From: an uncultured Ruminococcus sp.
GTDB lineage: Bacteria; Bacillota; Clostridia; Oscillospirales; Ruminococcaceae
Direction: 5' to 3'
DNA length: 12,514 nucleotides
Assembly (NCBI GenBank): GCA_900550695.1
Contig: URTF01000061.1
Coordinates: forward strand, 1 to 12,514
Positions within the stretch are counted from its first letter, which is position 1; each line of letters begins with the position of its first letter. Shown one piece after another: positions 1-6,750 of this stretch. The notes below the pieces were generated by a model that was not told where the DNA came from, did no database searches, and saw only the letters and a program-made list of their open reading frames with translations. The position numbers and the translations under genes are program-made.

Positions 1-54
1 GTAAACTTTAATTTTGTGCAACTTTTTTCAATAATATACTTTTTCAACAGCCTG

Positions 55-86
55 AAGCACCCGAAAATATATCGGGTGCTTTTTTT
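55..86 (+). terminator. Rho-independent terminator for a rightward gene left of the window
   Basis: A perfect 10-bp stem (55-64 with 72-81, sequence AAGCACCCGA and its complement) has a 7-nt loop and runs into seven T residues (80-86) on the + strand. The T-tract is only on this side, so it should stop rightward transcription entering the window. The leftward CPBP gene ends at 85, directly beside it, and that strand lacks a U-tract after the stem. Confidence 0.8.
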
Positions 87-933
87 ATATCTCCTGCGGC
101 TGTTCTGCAGAAAATTCCTCCGCAGCGGCTGTTTTTTCCTTGATATGTGTCCGTGCGGCTTTTGTGCCGATAAATGCCGTAATAACTGCGATGATGCCTC
201 CGACTATCGAGCCGACGATAAGTACGGTCATACCCGTTTCCTCATCGGGTACAAGGACGGAGAAAAGGCAGCTCATAAGGTTTCCTATAAAGTGGAACAC
301 CACACAGAGCTTCCAGTCGCCCGTCACAAATCTTATTCCCATAAGTACAAGTCCGAAGCAGAGCGCATATATCATCATATTCTGCGAATGGATAAGTCCA
401 AAAGTGAGCGTTATCGCTGCGATAGTGAACCAATTCGAGAAGCCTCGGTTTTTAAAGAATGTAACGAGCAGACCTCTGAAAATAAGCTCTTCTACGAACG
501 GCGCAAAAAGCGCTGTAAAGAACATAAACGGCACTGACTGAGCAAGAAGATCCTGTGTGGAGTCGGTTTCGGTGATGCCCATCAGCGAGAGCAAGAGCGA
601 ATTTATAAGCTGGAGTACAAAGAACGAGCCTATTGTGAACAGAACCGTCAGGCCATAGACCTTTCCGTTCTGCTTAACGGGTGACATATCGGACATTTTC
701 GTTTTTGAGATGAGCATTGTTAAAATTCCGCCGATAAATGCCACTATCTGGCCGACAACGGATATTATCATAAGCGAATCCGCACTCGTTATATCGAATG
801 TTTCACCTGCAGCAATGCTTTTCACTGCAAGTACGATGAGAAGAACAATACTTGCGAAGATCTGAATTGCGTAATACACCCAGAACGGGATCATTGCGAT
901 AAAGAAATTGCCGATTTTTCTTAAAACTTTCAT
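85..933 (-). CDS. CPBP-family intramembrane glutamic endopeptidase (CAAX protease-like)
   Basis: The gene encodes a 282-residue polytopic membrane protein of the CPBP/Abi family. These are integral-membrane proteases related to eukaryotic Rce1. The three family motifs are all visible: EELIFR (E148, E149, R153), F-x3-H (F178 to H182) and H-x3-N (H214 to N218). Hydrophobic stretches lie around residues 8-38, 53-76, 94-118, 133-158, 168-200 and 236-256, with a hydrophilic tail rich in K, E and A after 258. The start is supported by AAGGAG about 10 nt upstream and a near-consensus promoter further up. Bacterial members have been linked to bacteriocin self-immunity, protein secretion or prenyl-protein processing, but neither the substrate nor a partner can be read here. 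The neighbour gene is divergent and unrelated, so the context gives no further clue. Family assignment is secure and the specific role is unknown. Confidence 0.9.
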   Translation of the reverse strand: MKVLRKIGNFFIAMIPFWVYYAIQIFASIVLLIVLAVKSIAAGETFDITSADSLMIISVVGQIVAFIGGILTMLISKTKMSDMSPVKQNGKVYGLTVLFTIGSFFVLQLINSLLLSLMGITETDSTQDLLAQSVPFMFFTALFAPFVEELIFRGLLVTFFKNRGFSNWFTIAAITLTFGLIHSQNMMIYALCFGLVLMGIRFVTGDWKLCVVFHFIGNLMSCLFSVLVPDEETGMTVLIVGSIVGGIIAVITAFIGTKAARTHIKEKTAAAEEFSAEQPQEI

Positions 934-986
934 AGCTGTTTCTCCTTTTGATGTTTAATTTTTGTTTGTACTAATCAACTAATACA

Positions 987-1015
987 ATAATATCATCATA
1001 AGTTACTTTTGTCAA
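987..1015 (-). promoter_or_regulatory. Sigma-A-type promoter of the CPBP gene
   Basis: On the minus strand TTGACA (1010-1015) and TATTAT (987-992) are separated by 17 nt. This places a transcription start near 980 and a leader of about 45 nt before the CPBP start codon. Confidence 0.75.
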
Positions 1016-1053
1016 TAGTTTTTCTTAATTCTTTTTAAAATTTTTTTATCCTA

Positions 1054-1082
1054 TTGAAAATGCGCTTGCAATATGATATAAT
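1054..1082 (+). promoter_or_regulatory. Sigma-A-type promoter of the carboxynorspermidine dehydrogenase-like gene
   Basis: TTGAAA (1054-1059) and TATAAT (1077-1082) are separated by 17 nt. The expected start is near 1089, giving a short 40-nt leader with AGAGGAAG (about 1112-1120) ahead of the ATG at 1129. Confidence 0.8.
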
Positions 1083-1128
1083 TTTCTTACAAATATTTTT
1101 GAAAATAATTTGAGAGGAAGTTGAATAA

Positions 1129-2337
1129 ATGGGAAGAGCTTTAATTATCGGCTGCGGCGGCGTTGCAAGCGTTGCTATCCACAAGTGCTGTCAGAATTCC
1201 GAGGTTTTCACGGATATTATGATCGCATCGAGAACAAAGGAAAAGTGTGACGCTCTCAAAGCCAAGCTTGACACTATGTACGGCGGAAAGACGAACATTT
1301 CGACTGCAAAGGTCAACGCTGACAGCGTTCCCGAGCTTGTTGCTCTTATGAAAGAATATAAGCCCGATGTCTGCCTTAACCTTGCGCTCCCTTATCAGGA
1401 TCTTACGATAATGGACGCTTGCCTTGAATGTAAGGTCCACTACATCGACACTGCAAATTACGAGCCTGAGGACACTGCAAAGTTCGAGTACAAATGGCAG
1501 TGGGCATACCGTGAGAAATTCGAGAAAGCAGGCATCACTGCGCTCCTCGGAAGCGGTTTTGACCCCGGTGTAACGGGCGTTTTCTGCGCTTATGCTATGA
1601 AGCACTATTTTGACGAGATCAATTACATCGATATCCTCGACTGCAATGCAGGCGACCACGGTTATCCTTTTGCAACCAACTTCAACCCCGAGATAAACAT
1701 TCGTGAGGTTTCCGCAAACGGTTCTTACATTGAGGACGGCAAGTGGGTCGAAACCAAGCCGATGGAGATCAAGCGTGTTTACAATTTCCCCGAGGTCGGC
1801 GAAAAGGATATGTACCTCCTCCACCACGAAGAGCTTGAATCGCTTGCGCTCAACATCAAGGGCATCAAGAGGATCCGTTTCTTTATGACGTTCGGACAGA
1901 GCTATCTCAACCACCTCAAATGCCTTGAAGATGTCGGAATGACTTCTATCGTGCCTATCAATTACAATGGTATGGAGATAGTTCCGCTCCAGTTCCTCAA
2001 AGCAGTTCTCCCCGATCCTGCTTCGCTTGGCCCGAGAACAAAGGGCAAGACCAACATCGGCTGCATCATGCAGGGCAAAAAGGACGGCAAGCCTGTCAAC
2101 TACTATGTTTACAACGTATGCGTACACGAAGAATGTTATGCGGAAGTTGGCTCTCAGGCAATTTCCTACACAACGGGCGTTCCTGCTATGATCGGCGCAA
2201 TGATGGTAATGACTGGCAAGTGGCAGAAGCCTGGCGTTTACAATATCGAGGAATTCGACCCCGATCCGTTTATGGACGCACTCAACAAGTGGGGACTTCC
2301 CTGGAAGGAATCCTTCGATCCGGAACTTGTGGACTAA
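1129..2337 (+). CDS. Carboxynorspermidine/carboxyspermidine dehydrogenase-like protein (saccharopine dehydrogenase family)
   Basis: This 402-residue cytoplasmic oxidoreductase has an N-terminal Rossmann NAD(P)-binding motif (IIGCGGVAS, residues 6-14) and the saccharopine dehydrogenase fold with a central substrate domain. It contains the GSGFDPGVTGVF segment near residues 141-152. Length and sequence style match carboxynorspermidine dehydrogenases. Those condense aspartate semialdehyde with diaminopropane or putrescine and reduce the imine to carboxynorspermidine or carboxyspermidine, the alternative polyamine route common in gut bacteria. The usual partner, a PLP-dependent carboxy(nor)spermidine decarboxylase, is not adjacent. 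The next gene is the convergent DUF1934. True lysine-forming saccharopine dehydrogenase is a less likely alternative. The start is fixed by AGAGGAAG about 9 nt upstream. The stop codon lies inside the terminal inverted repeat of the element at 2335-2662. Confidence 0.85.
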   Translation: MGRALIIGCGGVASVAIHKCCQNSEVFTDIMIASRTKEKCDALKAKLDTMYGGKTNISTAKVNADSVPELVALMKEYKPDVCLNLALPYQDLTIMDACLECKVHYIDTANYEPEDTAKFEYKWQWAYREKFEKAGITALLGSGFDPGVTGVFCAYAMKHYFDEINYIDILDCNAGDHGYPFATNFNPEINIREVSANGSYIEDGKWVETKPMEIKRVYNFPEVGEKDMYLLHHEELESLALNIKGIKRIRFFMTFGQSYLNHLKCLEDVGMTSIVPINYNGMEIVPLQFLKAVLPDPASLGPRTKGKTNIGCIMQGKKDGKPVNYYVYNVCVHEECYAEVGSQAISYTTGVPAMIGAMMVMTGKWQKPGVYNIEEFDPDPFMDALNKWGLPWKESFDPELVD

Positions 2338-2662
2338 TGCTTAATTCGTAATGCGTAATTATTTTTGTTCCGTTAGTTTGTAATGAAAAACGTAGGGGCG
2401 GATTCTATATCCGCCCGTTGCAAACTTTGGTTTTTAGGCAAATTCTCCGTAGGTGACGCTTTTCGTCCCACGCTGCGAGACATTATAATATAAAAGAAAA
2501 AGATCTGTTTTCATTGGAATTATTCCAATGAAAACAGATCTTTTTTTATTTCATAAACGTTTGGCAATCAGGAACGGAAACCTGTCCCTACAGAATTCAG
2601 GCTTTCGCAGCAAATATGCGAAACAAAATAATTACGCATTACGCATTACGAATTACGCATTA
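2335..2662. repeat. MITE-like intergenic element with terminal inverted repeats
   Basis: The two ends are inverted copies. The left end starts TAATGCTTAATTCGTAATG (2335 onward). The reverse complement of the right end (2662 back to about 2622) starts TAATGCGTAATTCGTAATG. They agree over about 33 bases except for one mismatch and one extra 8-bp unit (GCGTAATG) on the right. The interior holds a GTAGGGGCGGATTC block (2391 onward), a looser inverted relative of that block near 2571-2592, and a long hairpin at 2497-2545. No open reading frame of note lies inside. The element fills the whole gap between two convergent genes and provides both stop codons. It would depend on an external transposase if it is mobile. 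That is inference. Confidence 0.65.
2497..2547. terminator. Bidirectional terminator inside the intergenic element
   Basis: A perfect 24-bp inverted repeat (2497-2520 with 2522-2545) has a single central base and is bounded by an A-run on the left and seven T on the right. It can therefore terminate both the rightward dehydrogenase transcript and the leftward ddl-murI-DUF1934 transcript. Confidence 0.85.
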
Positions 2663-3074
2663 TTTCAATGTAGACTTCATTGTCCGAAACATAGCTTGAA
2701 TTGATATCGACCGTGTATTTCAGATAAAGGTCGCCGCCGTCTGCGGTGAGATTGTTGACTATCGACTGAGTGTAGATCCCGATAGTCATATCGCCGTAGG
2801 GCGTACCGTAATGGCAGTGGTGCTTTTTATCCTTTTCGATGATAAGGTTCGTGCCTGCTTCGCCGCTCCGCACTATTGAGGCGCTTTTGTTGCCGAATGC
2901 GGTTATTTCCGTGCGAGCGCCCTCAAAACCTGTTGCTTCGGTTTCGTCATAGGCAATTCTGAAGCCGCCGCCTTTTACTGTTGAAAAGGTTGCGCCCGTT
3001 ATAAGCTCGGTCTCACTTCTTTCCCTATCTACCTGCTGAACGCCTTTTAGCGTTATTGTAACATCTTTTTTCAT
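2646..3074 (-). CDS. DUF1934 domain protein (YwiB-like, lipocalin-like beta-barrel)
   Basis: The product is a 142-residue protein that begins MKKDVTITLKGVQ and matches the DUF1934 family (Bacillus YwiB type), small cytoplasmic proteins predicted to fold as a calycin/lipocalin-like barrel with no settled function. Alternating beta-strand patterns run through the whole length, and GTPYGDMTIGIYT sits about two thirds of the way along, as is usual for the family. The ATG at 3074 was chosen over longer upstream options because AAGAGGTC lies 6-12 nt before it and the upstream extension is basic, low-complexity translation of the terminator hairpin. The gene follows murI and is probably co-transcribed at reduced level. 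The last four residues (MRNS) and the stop are encoded by the terminal repeat of the 2335-2662 element, so the native C-terminus seems to have been replaced. Confidence 0.85.
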   Translation of the reverse strand: MKKDVTITLKGVQQVDRERSETELITGATFSTVKGGGFRIAYDETEATGFEGARTEITAFGNKSASIVRSGEAGTNLIIEKDKKHHCHYGTPYGDMTIGIYTQSIVNNLTADGGDLYLKYTVDINSSYVSDNEVYIEIMRNS

Positions 3075-3088
3075 ACTTGACCTCTTGG

Positions 3089-3126
3089 AAAAAGCCGCCG
3101 ATCGTAGCTTTTGGCATCGGCGGCTT
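3089..3126 (-). terminator. Terminator-like hairpin between murI and the DUF1934 gene
   Basis: A perfect 11-bp GC-rich stem (3092-3102 with 3116-3126) with a 13-nt loop is followed on the minus strand by five T. It directly abuts the ribosome binding site of the DUF1934 gene, with no visible promoter in between. It probably works as a partial terminator that lowers expression of the last operon gene. Confidence 0.65.
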
Positions 3127-3132
3127 CGTTTT

Positions 3133-3960
3133 TTATGCGAGCGAGATAAGTTCCTCTGTTTCGACTTTCCCGACATTTTCCTTTATTTTTTCACCGAGGA
3201 AGCTTTCAGCGTTTTCCCTGAACATTTCGGTGCTGTCCGATGAATAGAATACCGTTTCGCCTCCGGTTTCACGCTCTGCGAGCATATCATGTCTTGTGAG
3301 GTATGCGCAGGCGAACTTTGCGGCTTCTCTGCCCGAGGATATAAGCTCAACATTTTCGCCCATATAGTCGGCTATAACGTCCTGCAATATCGGATAGTGC
3401 GTACAGCCGAGGATAAGCGTATCTACGCCCTCACGTTTGAGCGGTTCGAGATACTGCTCTGCGACAAGCTGTGCGACCTTGTTGTTTCTGTCCGCAAAGC
3501 CGTTTTCAACGAGCGGCACGAACAGCGGACAAGCCGCACCGACTACCGTGAGTGACGGTTTTATCGTGCGGATAGCCTTTGCATAAGCGCCCGATCTTAT
3601 CGTTGCGGCTGTTCCGATAACGCCTATCTTTCCGTTCCTCGTTTTGGCGCAGGCGGTCTGCACCGTCGGCAGGAGGACCCCCGTGAACGGTATGCCATCG
3701 GCATCTTTTTTATCCATTCCCACGACAGACGAGACCGTACCGCAGGCGGCGATTATCATTTTGACATCGTGCTTTTTCATAAAGGCGATATCCTGCATCG
3801 CATATTCCATTATGGCTTCACGGCTTCTCGAACCGTAAGGAAGGCGTGCCGTATCGCCGAAGTAGATGATGTTCTCATTCGGCATAAGACTGCGCAGTTC
3901 CTTATAGCAGGTCAGACCGCCCATTCCCGAATCGAAAACTCCGATCGCTGAATTATTCAT
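3133..3960 (-). CDS. murI: Glutamate racemase
   Basis: This 275-residue cytoplasmic enzyme interconverts L- and D-glutamate without a cofactor and supplies D-Glu for peptidoglycan. The family signatures are present: DSGMGG at the N-terminus (D10), a first catalytic cysteine in AACGTVSS (C73), and LGCTHYP with the second cysteine and histidine (C186, H188). One notable change is that the usual Cys-Asn-Thr around the first cysteine reads Cys-Gly-Thr (residues 73-75). The start is supported by AAGAGAG about 10 nt upstream. The gene follows ddl by 22 nt on the same strand, which is a sensible pairing because both enzymes feed D-amino acids into the stem peptide. Length is normal for the family. 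The alternative of a broader Asp/Glu racemase-family member is unlikely given both catalytic cysteines and the context. Confidence 0.93.
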   Translation of the reverse strand: MNNSAIGVFDSGMGGLTCYKELRSLMPNENIIYFGDTARLPYGSRSREAIMEYAMQDIAFMKKHDVKMIIAACGTVSSVVGMDKKDADGIPFTGVLLPTVQTACAKTRNGKIGVIGTAATIRSGAYAKAIRTIKPSLTVVGAACPLFVPLVENGFADRNNKVAQLVAEQYLEPLKREGVDTLILGCTHYPILQDVIADYMGENVELISSGREAAKFACAYLTRHDMLAERETGGETVFYSSDSTEMFRENAESFLGEKIKENVGKVETEELISLA

Positions 3961-3982
3961 TTAAAGCAACTCTCTTTGCAAA

Positions 3983-5041
3983 TTAGTTATCCATAGCCGA
4001 CTCGATAAGTCTGTTGAGAAGCTCGGGCTGTGAGATACCCATATTCTCCATAAGCTTCGGGTACATACTGATAGGTGTGAATCCGGGGAGGGTGTTTATC
4101 TCGTTGAGAATGACAGTTCCGTCCTTTTTGAGGAAGAAGTCTATTCTTGAAAGTCCCGAACAGCCGATTGCCCTGAACGCTTTGAGAGCCGTTTCACGAA
4201 TTTCGTTTTCGGACTCGGCAGGGATATCCGCAGGAATGTTTATTCCCGATGTGCCTAAGATATATTTTGCGTCATAATCGTAGAAATCATTGCAGGAAAT
4301 AATTTCGCCCACTCTTGAAGCGAAAGGCTTATCTGTGCCGAAAACAGCACATTCAAGCTCTCTGCCCTCGATGAATTCTTCGACAATGACTTTTTTATCG
4401 TGTGAAAATGCGAGCTTTATCGCATCTTTGAGCTGCTCGAACGAGCCTGCCTTGTTTACGCCGACCGAAGAACCGCTGTTGCAGGGCTTGACGAAGAGCG
4501 GAAAATCGAGTTCATTGATGATATTTTCGCAGATCTCATCGAGCTGACCGAGATCGGACTGGCGGACAACGGCGTGTCTTGCCATGTGAATGCCTGCGGC
4601 TTCGAGAATAGTGTGCGTAACGGCTTTATCCATACAATCGGCGGAGGCAATGACCTTACAGCCGACATAAGGTATTCCCGAAAGCTCGAGAAGTCCCTGA
4701 ATACAGCCGTCCTCGCCGTGCTGACCGTGGAGTGCAGGGAAAACAACGTCTATTTTCGTTATCGAATATGTACCGTCAACGATCTTTACGATGCCCTTGT
4801 ACATCGGGTCGGGAAGAATTACCGCAGGAACGCAGTCGGGGTTGGATTCCCAGTTGCCCGAGGTTATCATATTAACATCGCCTGGGTAGAAGAGCCAGCG
4901 GCCTTTTTTGGTGATGCCGATAGGAATGACCTCGTATTTATCGGCAGGGATAGCATTTATGATGTTAGTCGCAGAGATCAGCGAAATATCGTGTTCGTTT
5001 GAAACTCCGCCGAAGAGTACGGCAACCTTGATTCTGGACAT
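3983..5041 (-). CDS. ddl: D-alanine--D-alanine ligase
   Basis: This 352-residue ATP-grasp enzyme joins two D-alanines for the end of the peptidoglycan stem. Visible motifs are FGGVSNEHDIS (E16 equivalent to the conserved N-terminal glutamate), HGQHGEDG (105-112), the Ser loop KPCNSGSSVGV (185-195), the omega-loop motif DFYDYDAKY with K259 and Y260, and the Mg-binding NEINTLPG (313-320). The Tyr in the omega loop points to a D-Ala-D-Ala ligase rather than a vancomycin-resistance D-Ala-D-Lac or D-Ala-D-Ser type. The start has AGGAGTGG about 7 nt upstream. It is the first gene of a leftward operon with murI and the DUF1934 gene, under its own promoter at 5102-5131. Confidence 0.95.
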   Translation of the reverse strand: MSRIKVAVLFGGVSNEHDISLISATNIINAIPADKYEVIPIGITKKGRWLFYPGDVNMITSGNWESNPDCVPAVILPDPMYKGIVKIVDGTYSITKIDVVFPALHGQHGEDGCIQGLLELSGIPYVGCKVIASADCMDKAVTHTILEAAGIHMARHAVVRQSDLGQLDEICENIINELDFPLFVKPCNSGSSVGVNKAGSFEQLKDAIKLAFSHDKKVIVEEFIEGRELECAVFGTDKPFASRVGEIISCNDFYDYDAKYILGTSGINIPADIPAESENEIRETALKAFRAIGCSGLSRIDFFLKKDGTVILNEINTLPGFTPISMYPKLMENMGISQPELLNRLIESAMDN

Positions 5042-5101
5042 TTTTTACCACTCCTATGGTTTTTGTCACAAAGACGGCAAAAAGCCGCTTTTTGCACAAA
5101 T

Positions 5102-5131
5102 ATTATATCACATTTTTGGTGCTAAAGTCAA
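5102..5131 (-). promoter_or_regulatory. Sigma-A-type promoter of the ddl-murI-DUF1934 operon
   Basis: On the minus strand TTGACT (5126-5131) and TATAAT (5102-5107) are separated by 18 nt. The predicted start is near 5095. That puts a 9-bp inverted repeat (5077-5085 with 5087-5095) at the very 5' end of the mRNA, which could stabilise the transcript. Confidence 0.75.
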
Positions 5132-5183
5132 GCATTTTTCAAACTTTGCGGCAATGTTTGGGCAAAATTTCCTTGCCAAAAGC

Positions 5184-5921
5184 TTATACGGAAATATAAT
5201 CAGCCGCAGCATAGCCCGTCATACCGCCGTAGCTGACAACATACCAGTTGCCCGTCTGACCGAGAACAGTCACCTCCGCACGGTTCGGGATAACTCCGAC
5301 AACACGGGCGTTGGTGTTCGGCAGACTTCTGATATTGAGGTTCGAGCCGTCCGTCGTGACCGTTCCCGTCCGTGCAGGCGCAGCTTCAACAAAAGGTATG
5401 CCGAAGTAGTCGCAGAGCGCTTGGACGAGGCTTCGTGCGATAGACCGGGTGTTCGATTTTATCCATTCCGCATCCTCGGGATTGTCGTGATATCCAAGCT
5501 CGCAAAGTACCGCAACCGCCCGTGTCTGCGTAACTTCTCCGAGCGAGGTCGTGGGGAGCGTGTTGACCTTTGAGGGGTTCGGATAGATATTTTTGAGGTT
5601 GTTGACGATGATATCCGCAAGCCGTTCACTCTGTGCCGAATAGGGAGAGTAGTAGATATCGATGCCCGAAAGTATGCCTGAGAAGCGACCTCCGCCTGCG
5701 TTCGAGTGGAGCGCAAGGTGGACGTCATAATAGCGTGAATTTGAGTCTGCGATAGCGCCTCTGACATCACGGTCGGGGTCGTTGCGGCTGTAGGTTATGC
5801 CCGAAGAGCGCAGGTAGGGTTCCATAGCATCGGCGATAAGGTTCATCTGCTGCTCCTCGTTTCCGCCGTTGACATATTGGTTCCACTGCTGCGTTGACGG
5901 GCTCAGAAATACACTTGGCAT
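5184..5921 (-). CDS. Leaderless N-acetylmuramoyl-L-alanine amidase (Amidase_3-like) with C-terminal SH3 domain
   Basis: A 245-residue predicted peptidoglycan hydrolase. Residues 1-175 form an Amidase_3-type catalytic domain with LALHSNAGG (zinc-binding H72) and VLCELGYHDNPED (catalytic-type E141). Residues 186-245 form an SH3b repeat (NLNIRSLPN, then GNWYVVSYGGMTGYAAADYI) that would bind the wall. The usual first zinc-ligand motif D-x-G-H-G-G is replaced by LSPSTQQWN near residues 6-14; E22 or E23 may be the second ligand. There is no signal peptide or transmembrane segment, so export would need a holin-like route, and the next upstream gene encodes a one-helix membrane protein. The start has AAGGAGATA upstream. 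It closes the cassette transcribed from 6759. It resembles phage endolysins, but a domesticated role in self-lysis or competition cannot be excluded. Confidence 0.8.
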   Translation of the reverse strand: MPSVFLSPSTQQWNQYVNGGNEEQQMNLIADAMEPYLRSSGITYSRNDPDRDVRGAIADSNSRYYDVHLALHSNAGGGRFSGILSGIDIYYSPYSAQSERLADIIVNNLKNIYPNPSKVNTLPTTSLGEVTQTRAVAVLCELGYHDNPEDAEWIKSNTRSIARSLVQALCDYFGIPFVEAAPARTGTVTTDGSNLNIRSLPNTNARVVGVIPNRAEVTVLGQTGNWYVVSYGGMTGYAAADYISV

Positions 5922-6008
5922 AAAAAATATCTCCTTACATAGACTTGATAGCTTTGTTCAAGTTTATGCGGGGAGATGATTTTTTAGAAGTATCTGCAAG
6001 ATAACAGA

Positions 6009-6194
6009 TCATTCATCTTTTTTGCTTTTTGATGCGTTGCTTGCCGAATCGATTATTTTGGGAACTTCTCTGCATACAGCGGCAGCTCCGAAAAGGAGTG
6101 AGGCAATTCCCACCAAAGCTCCCAAAAGCGGATTAACGGCAGCTGCGCCTTTTGCCGCATCTGTTATAGCAGAAGTTATCGATCTTGTTTCCAT
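6009..6194 (-). CDS. Small one-helix membrane protein, holin-like candidate
   Basis: No family is recognised. The 61-residue product has a polar N-terminus, one hydrophobic stretch (about residues 18-41, rich in Ala, Leu, Gly) and a charged tail ending KSKKDE. This size and layout resemble small phage holins or holin-like peptides, and it sits 87 nt upstream of a leaderless amidase on the same strand. The start is supported by AGGAG 8 nt before the ATG. The holin role is inferred from position and topology only. A membrane anchor or a toxin-like peptide would look the same. Confidence 0.6.
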   Translation of the reverse strand: METRSITSAITDAAKGAAAVNPLLGALVGIASLLFGAAAVCREVPKIIDSASNASKSKKDE

Positions 6195-6232
6195 ACCTTC
6201 ATCTCCTATTATAGAATATGTATTTTGGAAAG

Positions 6233-6439
6233 TTATATCTCAAAATACTCAATACTGTTAAGTTCAAAATCACGGCAGTAATGAGATGCGTTAACATTGT
6301 CAAGACGATGTTTTATGCAGTTTCCTTTGCTGTTGCTGAACTCCCAGTAATTCGGCTGTCTTGATCTGCATGCTTTTTCTCCGTCCCAGTAACGGCAGAA
6401 AACACATTTTTTAGCGTTTTTGATATTTTCTTTCATCAT
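6233..6439 (-). CDS. Cys-rich small protein, probable zinc-binding
   Basis: A 68-residue protein starting MMKENIKNAKK. Five cysteines (residues 12, 15, 24, 41, 55) and H44/H53 are arranged as CxxC-x8-C-x16-C-x13-C, with CRYWDGEKAC near the N-terminus and NASHYCRDFE near the C-terminus. This layout is typical of small metal-binding accessory proteins of Clostridia and their phages, but no named function is known to me. The start at 6439 was chosen over the upstream in-frame codon at 6472 because AAAGGAGAT lies 7 nt before the ATG-ATG, and the longer form would overlap the preceding gene. It is the second gene of the leftward Xre-controlled cassette. Confidence 0.65.
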   Translation of the reverse strand: MMKENIKNAKKCVFCRYWDGEKACRSRQPNYWEFSNSKGNCIKHRLDNVNASHYCRDFELNSIEYFEI

Positions 6440-6453
6440 AAAAAATCTCCTTT

Positions 6454-6692
6454 TTACTTGTTTATTACCCATTTTTACCGCAGGACTGACATATTCCTAC
6501 GGTCTGACTTTTGTATTTGACCTTGGAACTGCCCGAATGTTTTGGAACAAGCAGCCATAAATTGCAAGTGCAAATAATCAGCATCAATCTTCCGAAAGAA
6601 TAGAGAGGACTGCTTCCCGAATGACTTGATTTACCTGAAATCTGCTCTGACTGAATAAGCACGTTTTCCGAACCTCAAGATGGACATATCAT
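6454..6692 (-). pseudogene. Broken double zinc-ribbon membrane protein gene
   Basis: Good ribosome binding (AAGGAGAT about 8 nt upstream) leads into ATG at 6692 and the reading MICPS-stop-GSENVLIQ. The stop is a TGA at 6675-6677, exactly where the second Cys of a CPxCGSxN zinc ribbon belongs. The frame continues with a hydrophobic segment (LMLIICTCNLWLLV) and a C-terminal CQSCG ribbon, then ends at 6465. A second lesion is visible: five A (6472-6476 on the + strand as T) after CQSCGK. One more A would give CQSCGKKWVINK and a stop at 6454-6456, which then touches the next gene's ribosome site. The organisation CPxCGSxN, membrane helix, CQxCGxxW is one I recognise from small proteins of Clostridia. 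Two independent lesions argue for a decaying first gene of the cassette. Sequencing error at one or both sites is the alternative. Confidence 0.75.
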
Positions 6693-6711
6693 GATTTTTA
6701 TCTCCTTTTGT

Positions 6712-6750
6712 GTCTAATTAGACGTATTTTTGTATATTATAATCTAATTA
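6712..6750. promoter_or_regulatory. Probable Xre operator sites
   Basis: A perfect 12-bp palindrome GTCTAATTAGAC (6712-6723) lies just downstream of the expected start of the leftward transcript. A second copy of its core, TCTAATTA (6743-6750), lies in the spacer between -35 and -10. The two centres are 30 bp apart, close to three helical turns, as expected for a dimeric repressor bound on one face. The adjacent divergent Xre gene is the obvious candidate binder. Confidence 0.6.

Noticed and set aside
1141..2127. Long open frame of 328 codons antisense to the dehydrogenase gene
   Set aside because: It is a shadow of the real gene's codon bias. It has no ribosome site, and its composition is unlike a real protein.
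3983..5041. Vancomycin-resistance type ligase
   Set aside because: The omega-loop reads DYDAKY with the Tyr typical of D-Ala-D-Ala ligases, and no vanH or vanX partner is adjacent.
6675..6677. Selenocysteine at the in-frame TGA
   Set aside because: A second frameshift lesion in the same gene makes simple decay or sequence error more likely. The position is a structural zinc Cys, and TGA is used as a normal stop elsewhere in the window (12382-12384).
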